Origin: Sugiyamaella lignohabitans
Taxonomy: Eukaryota > Ascomycota > Dipodascomycetes > Dipodascales > Trichomonascaceae
Direction: 5' to 3'
Assembly (NCBI RefSeq): GCF_001640025.1
Contig: NC_031674.1
Coordinates: 4,092,001-4,156,000 of the forward strand
DNA length: 64,000 nt
Below are positions 43,775 through 53,124 of this stretch, one piece after another; the stretch's first letter is position 1; each line of letters opens with the position of its first letter. The notes beneath the pieces are model-generated. The model did no database searches, was not told where the DNA came from, and saw only the letters and a program-made list of their open reading frames with translations. The position numbers and the translations under genes were made by a program.

Positions 43775-43778
43775 ATGA
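43746..43778 (+). promoter_or_regulatory. Short upstream ORF overlapping the DUF2264 start (ATGA)
   Basis: ATG at 43746 opens a 10-codon frame (MFKLAKYLER) whose TGA at 43776-43778 overlaps the main ATG at 43775-43777 as ATGA. If the transcript starts upstream of it (the TATAAG at 43715 would place it close), translation of the main frame would need leaky scanning or termination-reinitiation. Confidence 0.5.
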
Positions 43779-45619
43779 CCAAATCAACCTTTTCTCCTAT
43801 TGGTAAAAATCCATTTGTAACTCGCGAAGATGTCCAAGAGGCATTTGTAAATGTGTTTGAACCCCTGCTACCTGCTTTTTCCGAGGGCGGAGCCAGAGTT
43901 CGTGTCGAAGAAAGCGGAGCATTCTGCGACTTTGATTCTTCTGATCTAGAAGGTTTTTCAAGACCATTATGGGGGTTAGTTCCCTTTGTTGCTGGTGGCG
44001 GCAAGTTTGATCACTGGGACTTGATCCACAAAGGTATTACGAATGGAACTGATCCTGAGCACCCCGAGTACTGGGGCGAAACAGTTGACCTAGAGCAAAG
44101 ACTAGTCGAGTTTGCCTCAATTGGATTTGCCTTGGCTTACATCCCTGAGCAGTTCTATGAACCTCTGTCAGAGAAGGCCAAGGAAAATTTTAAGAAGTAT
44201 CTCGTTTCAGCTTCATACAAGAGATATCCTACTACCAACTGGAAATGGTTTCATGTCCTACTTACATTGGGTCTTAAGAAAATTGGTGCAGATTATGATC
44301 AATCAATTACTGAGCGCAATTTGGAAGATATGGAAGAATACTATCTCAAGGATGGCTGGTATGGTGATGGCCCAGACAAGCAAGCAATTGATTACTACAA
44401 TCCATGGGCTTTCCACTTTTACGGACTCATGTACTCAAAACTCTACCCAGAGGACACTAAAAGAAATGCGATTTACCATGAGAGAGTGAAGAAGTTTGTC
44501 AACGAATTTATCCACTGGTTTTCGGACGACGGTGCTGCTCTTCCCTTCGGTAGAAGTTTGGTTTATAAGTGGTGTTGCGGTTCTTTTTGGGGTGCTTTAG
44601 CATTTGCTGACCAAGAACTCCTTCCATGGGGAGTCTTGAAGGGTCTTTACTTGCGACACCTTAGATGGTGGTCCAAACAGCCAATTTCAAGAGCTTCCTC
44701 TGGACTGATGAGTTTAGGATTTTCATACCCTAACGCTATTGTGTGTGAAAGATATAACTCACCTCAATCACCGTACTGGGGAGGTAAAATCTTCTTTCCT
44801 TTAGCACTTCCAGCAGATCATCCATTCTGGACTGCCGAAGAATTACCTATTCCCCGACCTCAACACAAGGCTTTGCCAGTACCCGGCATGGTTTTCTCCC
44901 ATTATCCCAAGAATACTGTGGCCTTAGTATCCGGACCTTACCAAAATGGTTCCTATGTCCGTTTTCAAGGTGAAAAGTACTGTAAATTCGCGTACAGTAC
45001 CCGATATGCTTTTAGCGTCGAGGTCAATGATCGTAACTTTGTCGATGCTACTCTTGATAACATGATTGCCTTCTCAGAGGATGGTGACGGATACAGATTC
45101 AGGACTAAAACTCCAGTAGCCCGTATTGCCGGCGACATTTTATACTCGAAGTGGAATCCCTGGAAGAATGTCAATGTTGAAACTTGGCAAATTCCTGCTG
45201 GTAAATGGCATGTTAGAGTCCACCGTATATTGAGTGACCGTGACTTAATCACTGTTGAAGGAGGATTTGCTATTAGTGCAGTCGAGGCTGCTAAAGATCT
45301 CACCCGTGTTACTGATAAGAACACCGCATATGTTGTGAATAAAGAAGACTTCAGTGGCATTGTTGACCTTACGGGTCAACGTGAGGGTATCACTACTACA
45401 CCTGAGCCAAGTACAAACCTTTACTTCCCTAAAACATTGGTGCCTCAACTGAAGGGAACTATAAAAGCCAACACTGTTACAATTTTGGCCTGTGCAGTAA
45501 TTGCTCAGCCTGATGTTACTTTAGTAGACACCGAATGGAAGTCTGTACCCAAGGCTCCAGCCGAAGAGGAGCTTGAGCATATCATCAAGACCTCTCTTCC
45601 CGTTCTTACCAAAGAATAA
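43775..45619 (+). CDS. DUF2264 family protein (GH154-like), probable glycoside-degrading enzyme
   Basis: 614-residue soluble protein without signal peptide or membrane segment. The N-terminal two thirds match DUF2264, an alpha/alpha-barrel family common in bacteria and filamentous fungi: EGFSRPLWGLVPFVAGGG, NWKWFHVLLTLGLKKIGADY, YLKDGWYGDGPDKQAIDYYN and FSDDGAALPFGRSLVYKWCC. The C-terminal part is beta-rich (HVRVHRILSDRDLITVEGGF). I recall the family being placed in GH154 with beta-glucuronidase activity, but the substrate here is unknown. The start is the ATG at 43775, since the next upstream ATG is out of frame. It is flanked upstream by 2.3 kb of gene-free DNA and has no catabolic neighbours. 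It looks like an accessory gene; transfer from another fungus or a bacterium is possible but not shown by composition. Confidence 0.82.
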   Translation: MTKSTFSPIGKNPFVTREDVQEAFVNVFEPLLPAFSEGGARVRVEESGAFCDFDSSDLEGFSRPLWGLVPFVAGGGKFDHWDLIHKGITNGTDPEHPEYWGETVDLEQRLVEFASIGFALAYIPEQFYEPLSEKAKENFKKYLVSASYKRYPTTNWKWFHVLLTLGLKKIGADYDQSITERNLEDMEEYYLKDGWYGDGPDKQAIDYYNPWAFHFYGLMYSKLYPEDTKRNAIYHERVKKFVNEFIHWFSDDGAALPFGRSLVYKWCCGSFWGALAFADQELLPWGVLKGLYLRHLRWWSKQPISRASSGLMSLGFSYPNAIVCERYNSPQSPYWGGKIFFPLALPADHPFWTAEELPIPRPQHKALPVPGMVFSHYPKNTVALVSGPYQNGSYVRFQGEKYCKFAYSTRYAFSVEVNDRNFVDATLDNMIAFSEDGDGYRFRTKTPVARIAGDILYSKWNPWKNVNVETWQIPAGKWHVRVHRILSDRDLITVEGGFAISAVEAAKDLTRVTDKNTAYVVNKEDFSGIVDLTGQREGITTTPEPSTNLYFPKTLVPQLKGTIKANTVTILACAVIAQPDVTLVDTEWKSVPKAPAEEELEHIIKTSLPVLTKE

Positions 45620-45758
45620 ATACACTGGAGGTAAGTGGGTTTTATTGAGCTAGATATTATTTTACGATTAAATAAAAAGTATATGACGATAAAAATACGT
45701 TCTTAAGTCTTAGTAGGTTCCCGGTACATTGCGAGTTAATCCTAGGACTTGAAGATAT

Positions 45759-45767
45759 GGGTTAGGG
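45759..45767. promoter_or_regulatory. Telomere-like GGGTTAGGG upstream of OMA1
   Basis: GGGTTAGGG (minus strand CCCTAACCC followed by ATA) 57 bp before the OMA1 ATG. The same 12-base core CCCTAACCCATA stands in front of RTS2. It is similar to Tbf1 and Rap1 binding sites. Confidence 0.5.
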
Positions 45768-45824
45768 CGAATACTTATCGTCTGAAGGCTAGCTTCTCTT
45801 CCCTGATGTTCGTTCTCTTCGACA

Positions 45825-46901
45825 ATGTTTTCAAAACAGTTTGCAAAGCTGCGGACGGGCTTCAGTGCTCAAAAGCTTTACACTCCAACAGTGAGGACAG
45901 ATGGGATATTTCGATTCTTTGTGGCGCGAGCTGCCAAACCAATAGTAACAAGACCCAGTTCCATTCTTCATTCGGCTAGGTCTTATGCTACATATCGGTC
46001 ATTTGATAACTCCTCACCACTGCTTTCCTTAAAATCTGGTAATAGAACAAAACAAATTCAATGGGTTGGAGCAGCGACCATAGTAATCGGTATATTTTAT
46101 ATATCCAATCTAGAGGAAGCACCTTACTCACATCGGAGTCGGTTTATGATCGTTAGTCCTAAACTAGAAGCATTTGTGGGAAGTCAAGGATACGAAGAAA
46201 CTTTGGCTCAATATCGTCCATATTTATTACCAGAGAACCATCCTGATGTAAAGAGGGTGAAGAAAGTAATGAAACGAATTATTAATGTGTCGAATTTGGA
46301 ACATTTAGACTGGAAGGTTCACGTCATCAATGACCCCAAAAGCCCACCAAATGCATTTGTTCTTCCTGGTGGCAAGGTTTTTGTGTTTAGCTCAATCCTT
46401 CCAATTTGTAAGGATGAGGATGGGCTTGCAACCGTACTATCGCATGAAACTGCACATCAAGTTGCTCGCCACACTGCTGAGCATTTATCAAAAGCCCCTA
46501 TCTATATTATATTGGGTCTTATTCTATATACAATTACCGGATCCTCGCAATTAAATCAGCTATTGATATCAGGGCTACTGAAGTTACCTGCGAGCAGAGA
46601 AATGGAGCGAGAAGCTGATTATATTGGACTAATGATGATGGGGAAGGCATGCTTCAATCCAGGAGAAGCTGTGCATCTCTGGGAACGCATGACTGAATTC
46701 GAGAAAGCTATTACTTCTGGCCGACTTCATAGTTCGCCTGGTGGTATGGTGCCTGAATTTTTGTCTACCCATCCCTCTAGTCAAAATCGTATCCAATTTA
46801 TCCGCTCTGCCTTACCAGAAGCAGAACAGCTCAAAGATCAAGCTGGATGCTATAACTACAGCGGCCTAGTTCCTACATTTATGGAGCGATCTCGTTGGTA
46901 A
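45825..46901 (+). CDS. OMA1: Mitochondrial inner-membrane metalloprotease Oma1
   Basis: M48 zinc peptidase for inner-membrane quality control and stress responses. 358 residues (family about 345). It has a basic N-terminal presequence (MFSKQFAKLRTG...), a membrane segment near residue 75 (IQWVGAATIVIGIFYIS) and the conserved stretch WKVHVINDPKSPPNAFVLPG. The zinc motif HETAH is at 207-211 and the third ligand is Glu263 in EREADYIGL. A second hydrophobic stretch (IYIILGLILYTITG) follows the HExxH. The C-terminus is STHPSSQNRI. The ATG at 45825 is chosen because it begins the presequence. Another ATG 19 bases earlier opens an overlapping out-of-frame ORF to 45979. Confidence 0.94.
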   Translation: MFSKQFAKLRTGFSAQKLYTPTVRTDGIFRFFVARAAKPIVTRPSSILHSARSYATYRSFDNSSPLLSLKSGNRTKQIQWVGAATIVIGIFYISNLEEAPYSHRSRFMIVSPKLEAFVGSQGYEETLAQYRPYLLPENHPDVKRVKKVMKRIINVSNLEHLDWKVHVINDPKSPPNAFVLPGGKVFVFSSILPICKDEDGLATVLSHETAHQVARHTAEHLSKAPIYIILGLILYTITGSSQLNQLLISGLLKLPASREMEREADYIGLMMMGKACFNPGEAVHLWERMTEFEKAITSGRLHSSPGGMVPEFLSTHPSSQNRIQFIRSALPEAEQLKDQAGCYNYSGLVPTFMERSRW

Positions 46902-46964
46902 AATTATTTGGCATATATCTCATTGAATGGTGCTAATGCCCTATTATTATATAATATATATATA

Positions 46965-46979
46965 CCCTAACCCATACCA
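46965..46979. promoter_or_regulatory. CCCTAACCCATACC element upstream of RTS2
   Basis: CCCTAACCC at 46965-46973 (Tbf1/telomere-like) merges into ACCCATACC, close to the Rap1 consensus ACCCATACA. It lies about 70 bp before the RTS2 ATG and shares its core with the element in front of OMA1. Confidence 0.5.
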
Positions 46980-47047
46980 AGATTACTTACTTCACGGGTT
47001 ATTGACATTTGTAATAATCGTAACAGTAAGAGACAGATATATTGATC

Positions 47048-47905
47048 ATGGGGCGAGCAGAAGTTGGCACGCCTAAGTACATAGCCAACAAAATGAAGGC
47101 TAAGGGCCTTCAGAGGCTCCGATGGTATTGTCAAGTTTGTGAGAAACAGTGTAGAGACGAAAACGGATTCAAATGCCACACTCAGAGCGAGTCTCACTTG
47201 CACAAAATGCTGAATGTGAGTGCTCGTGGGAAAGAAAAAATCGAAGAATACTCAACACAATTCAAAAGGGACTTCATATTTTTGTTGAGAACTGGGCATG
47301 GTGAAAAATCAATTAATGCAAATAGATTTTACCAAGAGTACATTCAGAACAAGGATCATATCCATATGAATGCCACTAAGTGGACATCATTAACAGATTT
47401 TGTGAAATTTCTTGGCAAAGAGGGCATTTGTAGAGTAGAAGACTCAGAAGAAAACGGGTTATGTATTTCTTGGATCGACAACTCACCCGAGTCATTAAGG
47501 CGACAAGAGGCTTTAAGAAAAAAAGAACGGGCTGAAAAAGGTGATGAATACAGGGCAATGAAGCATTTAGAAACCCAAGTTCAAAAGGCCAAAGAAGAGC
47601 AGGTTGCTTTTAAAGAAAACAGCGAAGAAGGACATGAGCTCGATACTGAAATTAGACGTGAGTCAGATTCTCCTATATCGCTGAAGTTGAGCTTTGCAAG
47701 CAACCGTGCGGATAAGATTGCGGTTGTCACCAAAAGCTCTAGTTTGGTGAAGAACACAGGGAATCAGGCTCCACGAAAAAATGTCTTTGCTACACCTTCA
47801 ATTTCGAAAGTATCGAAACCAAAATCCACTCCCTCAAAATCAAACAAGCCCCTGAACGCTTTTCAGGAAGTGATGCTCCAAGAACAAGCTCGCCGCCGTC
47901 ACTAA
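47048..47905 (+). CDS. RTS2: Kin17/Rts2 family zinc-finger protein
   Basis: Nuclear nucleic-acid-binding protein conserved from yeast to human KIN17, linked to replication and pre-mRNA processing. 285 residues. The N-terminus MGRAEVGTPKYIANKMKAKG leads to a C2H2-type finger (Cys28, Cys31, His44, His50 in WYCQVCEKQCRDENGFKCH), then a winged-helix domain (about 51-160: FKRDFIFLLRTGHGEKSINA, RFYQEYI, KWTSLTDFVKFLGKEG, WIDNSPESL). The tail is Lys/Glu-rich coiled coil and lacks the KOW module of animal KIN17, as in S. cerevisiae Rts2. The start is the ATG at 47048; the frame opens two codons earlier with TTG. Confidence 0.92.
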   Translation: MGRAEVGTPKYIANKMKAKGLQRLRWYCQVCEKQCRDENGFKCHTQSESHLHKMLNVSARGKEKIEEYSTQFKRDFIFLLRTGHGEKSINANRFYQEYIQNKDHIHMNATKWTSLTDFVKFLGKEGICRVEDSEENGLCISWIDNSPESLRRQEALRKKERAEKGDEYRAMKHLETQVQKAKEEQVAFKENSEEGHELDTEIRRESDSPISLKLSFASNRADKIAVVTKSSSLVKNTGNQAPRKNVFATPSISKVSKPKSTPSKSNKPLNAFQEVMLQEQARRRH

Positions 47906-48872
47906 TTTCAAGCTTGTACTAGTCATTCAAGAGGAATTGGGACTATATTTCAGGTATTATCCTCTCTTTGGGTCCTATTTGAGGTTCTCAATTCCAGTCT
48001 GTCTGCCCCACTATTTATTATTTATATATTATCATTTACACGATTATGGGTTTAATTCGCATCAAAACTTGGAGAACTATTTTTATGACCCTCATCCATT
48101 TACACGACAACAATTCTTAATAGATATTGCGACCTCGCCTTATCCACTAAGAAATGTGTCAGATGTACTCTGACTGCTTTCCAATTGACCTATTAATTAA
48201 AATAGTTCAATTGATAAACAAATATTTCCAAAAACTTCATCAACCGCATTATAAAGTCTACACCCGGATTGCTCTGGTAAAAGGCAAGAACAATATTCGA
48301 AGATGTTGAACTTCTGCGGCAATGAAGAAAAAAGGAAGAGAAACATTCAAAAAATGCGGGTGATCGAGCCATTTATATAGTTTTCAGTCTTCCTATAGCC
48401 GTCAGTTTTTGTATATGTTCCTTACCCATAAGGAGGTAGGCTACACATAGCCAACACTCTGATTTTCCGAAGACCAATTTCTGTTTCACAGTCTCATACT
48501 CCAGAACTGCCCATTAATATGGCTCAAGTATTGTATATAATAAATTCAACTATTTTGAGCTCTACCTGTCGAGGATAGTCAAATACGATTTTAACTTGAA
48601 TTTCTCCATATGTTCAGCTATCATGTGAACAAATTTCTGCAAGATTCTGTATGTGCTGGTTAACCTCATCGCTTTAGTTAATAAGCAGCCATATCCGGAA
48701 ATTTACCCCACAGGTGCCATCTTATCTAGGAGTTGACGTTGATGAATATGTAATTAAAGAGCCGAGGACCCTGCTTCACATGCTGAGACATACAACAGTT
48801 CAAGAGAAAGATTTTTCTGAACACAGCAGAATACACCGCCAGCGAGATAATTAGGGGTTGAAACCGCTAATC
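47906..48872. other. Gene-free region upstream of the TGL4/5 lipase
   Basis: 967 bp. A 78-codon frame from 47937 has no ATG start and no recognisable product. No RNA gene seen. Confidence 0.55.
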
Positions 48873-51464
48873 ATGACTGGTACTGCTGGTCTTGAAGATG
48901 GAGTCTGTGACGATGGTAAGAATGCTGAAAGCGATACTGAGATTAGAGAGTCCCACCGGGGGTTACCACTGGCGAAAAAACTGAATGGGGATTTATTCAG
49001 TTTGGAATCTACGAATGAGAATGAAGCCGAAGAAAGAGTCACAGAAATACACAGGGTGTCAGATCCACTCTATGATAGAACTTCCCGTCGAGTATTTGTT
49101 ACAGGGAGCCTGGGTAACTTGCTGGGCGACGATGGGCAAGATGAAGACGAAAATTCCGACGCAAGTGGTGAAGATAGTGGCGACAGGTTTCCTGAATATT
49201 TTTCGGACCATATGACCATGAAAGTGAAGTCCATAAAGCGACCAGGCACTGGCCAAGAAGAAAGCCATAAGCGAAATGGTAGACTGAAGAGCTCGTCCCA
49301 ACCAAACAAAATTCCTTCGTCATCCTGGATGGACATATCATTACACCAGGTTCTGAAGTCTGTTCTCGGGCGCGTACCTCGATCGACCCCAGGAATTAAG
49401 ACGCTAACTCGAATTATTGACTTGGTTTACGACAGCTCTATTAATACCTACGATGGCGCTAGCGAAGACCCGACTGGTGACTCTGAGCTCGACTCCACAT
49501 CAATATCAGAACAACGAAGTGATAAACTCGAAGCTCCATTTACTCCTCCTCCGGGTATGCGGTATGGGCTGACAGATAGAGAGAGACATGATTACCCATT
49601 TACTCAGTACAATAGCCAAACGTCACGGGTTGAAGAAGTTTATGACAACTCTGTGAGTGAAATCAGTAGATCCAACAAGCCGAAGCGAGGAAAAACATCG
49701 GATCTCATTGAAGCGCTTAAAGAACAGCAACGAAAAGCTGAAACATATTCACACTGGCTGGAGGCATCTCGTGAATTAGACTCGTTGCTCGGTTATGACG
49801 AATGGAAGGCTCAAGATGAGTCGGACTTGTATGACAGCGAGCTGGTAAGACACAGGTTAGAACAGCTACAGCAAGCACGTGAAGATGGTGATATGGAACG
49901 GTTATTGGTACTTGTCAGAACGACACTTCAGAGGAACTTGGGAAATATCGGCGATCCGCAGCTCTATCAATATTCTTACACTGGTACCAAGCATTTAATT
50001 GAGAACTACATATGTGAGTGCGAACTATCTTTGCAAACACTAATGGCTTCACCTAAAATAGACGACACTCGCTTGTTGGGAACATTGATCCAGACAAGAA
50101 AAGCTTTCGGTAGAACTGCACTGGTATTGTCAGGCGGTAGCACGTTTGGCGTGCTTCACATTGGCGTGCTCTTTGAGCTTTGGAGCGCAAAGTTACTCCC
50201 CAGGGTCATTTCGGGATCATCTGCAGGGTCTATATTTGCAAGCATCCTCTGCATTCATCTTGATGAAGAGCTCGACAGTCTATTACAGCTCCTTGAGGGT
50301 GATTTTGATATATTTGAGAAAACCGGAAGCGAGGAGAGCACACTTGTACGCATAACAAGATTTCTGAAATATGGCACTTGGTTTGATAACAAGTATATTT
50401 CTTCAACACTGCGTTCTTTACTGGGCGACTTGACTTTTCAAGAAGCTTACTATAGAACTCGTCGAGTACTTAATGTTACGGTATCACCGTCTTCGGTACA
50501 CGAAATGCCTAAGTTGTTGAACTATTTGACTGCTCCAAACGTTCTCATATGGTCTGCGGTGTGTGCCTCTTGCTCGGTCCCATTAGTATTTGCTTCGTTT
50601 GATATTTTAGCCAAAAACCCCAAGACAGGTGAACACTATTCGTGGACGCCCGCGACTTTTATCGATGGAAGTGTTGATAATGATCTACCACTTGCCCGTT
50701 TATCTGAGATGTTCAACGTAAATCATTTTATAGCCTGTCAGGTTAATCCACATGTGGCGCCATTTTTAAAGCTATCAGAGGCTATATCTGGTGGTGATAG
50801 CCCTATATCCAACGATAAGTCCACTAGGTCGCTAACGAGATCGATAATATCTCGATGGTCAGCATTATGGACGTTTACTCAAGAAATTATCAGCGACGAG
50901 GTTTCTCATTTCTTGCTTATTTTGACGGAGCTGGGGATATTCAATAATTACAGCTCCAAGTTTCGGTCAGTTCTAGCTCAACAGTATTCGGGGGACATTA
51001 CAATTTTACCACAGATCAAGTGGTCAGAACTAGGACAGTTATTTAAGAATCCCTCTCCAGAGTTTTTTAAGAAAACAAGAGAGCGGGCTGCTGCTTCGAC
51101 CTGGCACAAAATATCAATTATTCGAAACCACTGTGCCATAGAATTGGCTCTTGACAGGGCTATTTTAGAGATCAGGTCTAGGCTTATTCCACACCCTTTC
51201 GCACATAGTGAACAACAAGCCACTGCAGGTAGGCCACCTCGAATGTATCATTATCGTCGGAAGTCTGAGATTGTTTTACAGAAGACTCTTTTGAGGAAGA
51301 ATTCGTGGCAAGACGTTGGATCGAAAAAGTACTGGAGTCCCAGTCCTCCTTTTCTTTCCGCACACTCCTCGCATGTTAGCTTACACTCGCTCAATCCTAA
51401 TTCAGCAGTTGCTCGTTTTAAGGATGCATATCACCATCAGTCTCAAACAAACTTATTTAACTAA
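48873..51464 (+). CDS. TGL4: Patatin-domain triacylglycerol lipase, Tgl4/Tgl5 type
   Basis: Lipid-droplet lipase that releases fatty acids from triacylglycerol; Tgl4 also has phospholipase and acyltransferase activity. 863 residues. A disordered acidic N-terminus is followed by the Tgl3/4/5 helical domain (YSHWLEASRELDSLLGYDEW, around 300) and the patatin domain (about 410-625): oxyanion loop SGGSTFGVLH, nucleophile Ser450 in GSSAG and catalytic Asp598 in FIDGSVDNDLP. A basic C-terminal region follows (MYHYRRKSEIVLQKTLLRK). Length favours Tgl4 (about 910) over Tgl5 (about 749). The start is the ATG at 48873; five codons upstream the frame has only a TTG. Confidence 0.9.
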   Translation: MTGTAGLEDGVCDDGKNAESDTEIRESHRGLPLAKKLNGDLFSLESTNENEAEERVTEIHRVSDPLYDRTSRRVFVTGSLGNLLGDDGQDEDENSDASGEDSGDRFPEYFSDHMTMKVKSIKRPGTGQEESHKRNGRLKSSSQPNKIPSSSWMDISLHQVLKSVLGRVPRSTPGIKTLTRIIDLVYDSSINTYDGASEDPTGDSELDSTSISEQRSDKLEAPFTPPPGMRYGLTDRERHDYPFTQYNSQTSRVEEVYDNSVSEISRSNKPKRGKTSDLIEALKEQQRKAETYSHWLEASRELDSLLGYDEWKAQDESDLYDSELVRHRLEQLQQAREDGDMERLLVLVRTTLQRNLGNIGDPQLYQYSYTGTKHLIENYICECELSLQTLMASPKIDDTRLLGTLIQTRKAFGRTALVLSGGSTFGVLHIGVLFELWSAKLLPRVISGSSAGSIFASILCIHLDEELDSLLQLLEGDFDIFEKTGSEESTLVRITRFLKYGTWFDNKYISSTLRSLLGDLTFQEAYYRTRRVLNVTVSPSSVHEMPKLLNYLTAPNVLIWSAVCASCSVPLVFASFDILAKNPKTGEHYSWTPATFIDGSVDNDLPLARLSEMFNVNHFIACQVNPHVAPFLKLSEAISGGDSPISNDKSTRSLTRSIISRWSALWTFTQEIISDEVSHFLLILTELGIFNNYSSKFRSVLAQQYSGDITILPQIKWSELGQLFKNPSPEFFKKTRERAAASTWHKISIIRNHCAIELALDRAILEIRSRLIPHPFAHSEQQATAGRPPRMYHYRRKSEIVLQKTLLRKNSWQDVGSKKYWSPSPPFLSAHSSHVSLHSLNPNSAVARFKDAYHHQSQTNLFN

Positions 51465-51555
51465 TGATGCCAATGATTTTACGGATGTGATTATAAATAA
51501 ATAATTTTTACGCTTTCTGTTATATACACCTATCCAATATTGGACGACTCACTCT

Positions 51556-52788
51556 CTATAGCGGTTTCAAAATATCATCTTCAAAACGGAGAATTTGTGG
51601 CTGTTCCTGTCCTCGCTCAATATGATCTGGGTGTGGGAAAGGAATCTCTGGAACTCGATTCTTCAGTATTCTAGAAGAGGAGATGTCCTTGATATTCCCA
51701 ATGGATTGTGGTCGCAAAATAGAGGATAGGCTTCCGATAGAATATGCTTTCTCCTTAGCTGCCGCTGATATCATATTCAGTGATGGAGCTGAGGAGTAGA
51801 ATTTTGCTTGCTCAGCTGGAAAAAGGACATAAAAAAGCTGGGATATGTCACCAATACGAAAAGAACTTAATTTACCAATAGAAGCTAAATCTAAATCCTC
51901 AATATCAGAGACAGGAGTTTTAAGGCCATCCGTTAATAGAACGTTCCTCATGGACAGTGACACTACTCCCCGAATATTACTATCGATCGCAGCAGATGAA
52001 CCAACGAAGTATATGTCCGGAACAGGGAAACTAACCTTGGATCTAACTGCAAGCCGCTTTTTTGCCTCTTCCGCAGCCCGTTCAAATATTCCAGTATTTG
52101 GTTTAGCTATACCATGATCAATCGCATTGCAGATTGGAATAGAGAAGGGAGAAGACGGATCTAAGCGGATGTGATAATCGCCAAAACTCGACCGTATCTT
52201 TTCAGCTTTCGACAGATGCTCCATTATATCCGGTAAATGGGGTCCACTGTTAGCGATTATACCCCATTCTATTCTGTTAAGCTGAAGAGTGCCTAGAAGC
52301 TTCCGCGCGATTTCAGGTATATAGTAATTTTTTGGATCTACCAATGTTTTATATATATTGTGAACGATTCGCTTCCTACTTCTTTTAAGTTCATTTACCG
52401 GAATGGAAGTAATTTTTCCTTGAGCAATGCTTAGACACTTGATCAGTGCCTCTGAGATGGCACTTTCAAACCATTGCTTATGGTGCGTTGGTCTGTTGGT
52501 CCGTTGGAAATTGTATAAATCACGAAGACGACTCTCATCTTCCATTATTTCACTCCAAATGTTTTTGACCTTCTTAAGTGTTAAACATTCGCTATTCTGA
52601 GTATGATTTATTGCTTGCAGTAGAAGATGCTCAGGGGCCCTTATGGGGTGTATTAGTACAAGATCACTAAACCACACAAACCTAGACTGTCTAGATCTTG
52701 ACCTCTGGCTAAAGAAACGTGTAAAGAACGTTGATACTAGGTTGATGGAGATCCTCTCTGCTGGCCTATGGGCACCAATATACTTCAT
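51556..52788 (-). CDS. HAD-like protein (HDHD3/YMR130W type) with degenerate motif I
   Basis: 410 residues from the ATG at 52788. Basic, Ser/Arg-rich N-terminus (about 1-36, FFSQRSRSRQSR), plausible as a mitochondrial presequence. Haloacid-dehalogenase motifs can be followed in order: motif II WGIIANSGPHL (about 175), motif III AIDHGIAKPNTGIFERA (about 220-235) and motif IV YFVGSSAAIDSNIRGV (about 260). Motif I, normally hhhDxDxTL with the nucleophilic Asp, reads FVWFSDLVLIHP, so the first Asp is replaced and the spacing is shortened; motif IV has GSS for GD. It is probably a pseudo-enzyme or binding protein. S. cerevisiae YMR130W (DPI35) is the nearest relative I can suggest. It converges with the TGL4 gene by 91 bp. 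Confidence 0.72.
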   Translation of the reverse strand: MKYIGAHRPAERISINLVSTFFTRFFSQRSRSRQSRFVWFSDLVLIHPIRAPEHLLLQAINHTQNSECLTLKKVKNIWSEIMEDESRLRDLYNFQRTNRPTHHKQWFESAISEALIKCLSIAQGKITSIPVNELKRSRKRIVHNIYKTLVDPKNYYIPEIARKLLGTLQLNRIEWGIIANSGPHLPDIMEHLSKAEKIRSSFGDYHIRLDPSSPFSIPICNAIDHGIAKPNTGIFERAAEEAKKRLAVRSKVSFPVPDIYFVGSSAAIDSNIRGVVSLSMRNVLLTDGLKTPVSDIEDLDLASIGKLSSFRIGDISQLFYVLFPAEQAKFYSSAPSLNMISAAAKEKAYSIGSLSSILRPQSIGNIKDISSSRILKNRVPEIPFPHPDHIERGQEQPQILRFEDDILKPL

Positions 52789-53124
52789 TTCCTCATGGTT
52801 CTTCAATGAAGTAAGAAAATGATGCCTGGCCTAGTAACTTTGTTGAGTTAAGCCTCTCAGTTGGCGGCTCAAGTTTCTGACCACAATGCGAATTATAAAG
52901 TTTCATTAGAGACTAGATATTTTTATATTTTAATTGCTCTATTTAGAAATAATGTGTTAGCTAAAATCATTGTTAACCGAAACAGAGCTAGGGTTGCTTC
53001 AAAAAATATTTAGAAAAACTATCGGATAACCAGTCTTTGACTTCGTGCGGCTTGTAAATTTTAGGATCATACTCTTTCGGGTCTGGTTCAACCAAACTTT
53101 TGAAAAGCGATCTGTGCTATCAAG
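52789..53124. other. Divergent HAD-like/YLF2 promoter region
   Basis: 336 bp, AT-rich, no gene seen. Upstream open frame of the HAD gene has no ATG. Confidence 0.6.

Noticed and set aside
47937..48173. 78-codon frame after RTS2
   Set aside because: No ATG start; hydrophobic-aromatic composition reflects AT-rich DNA.
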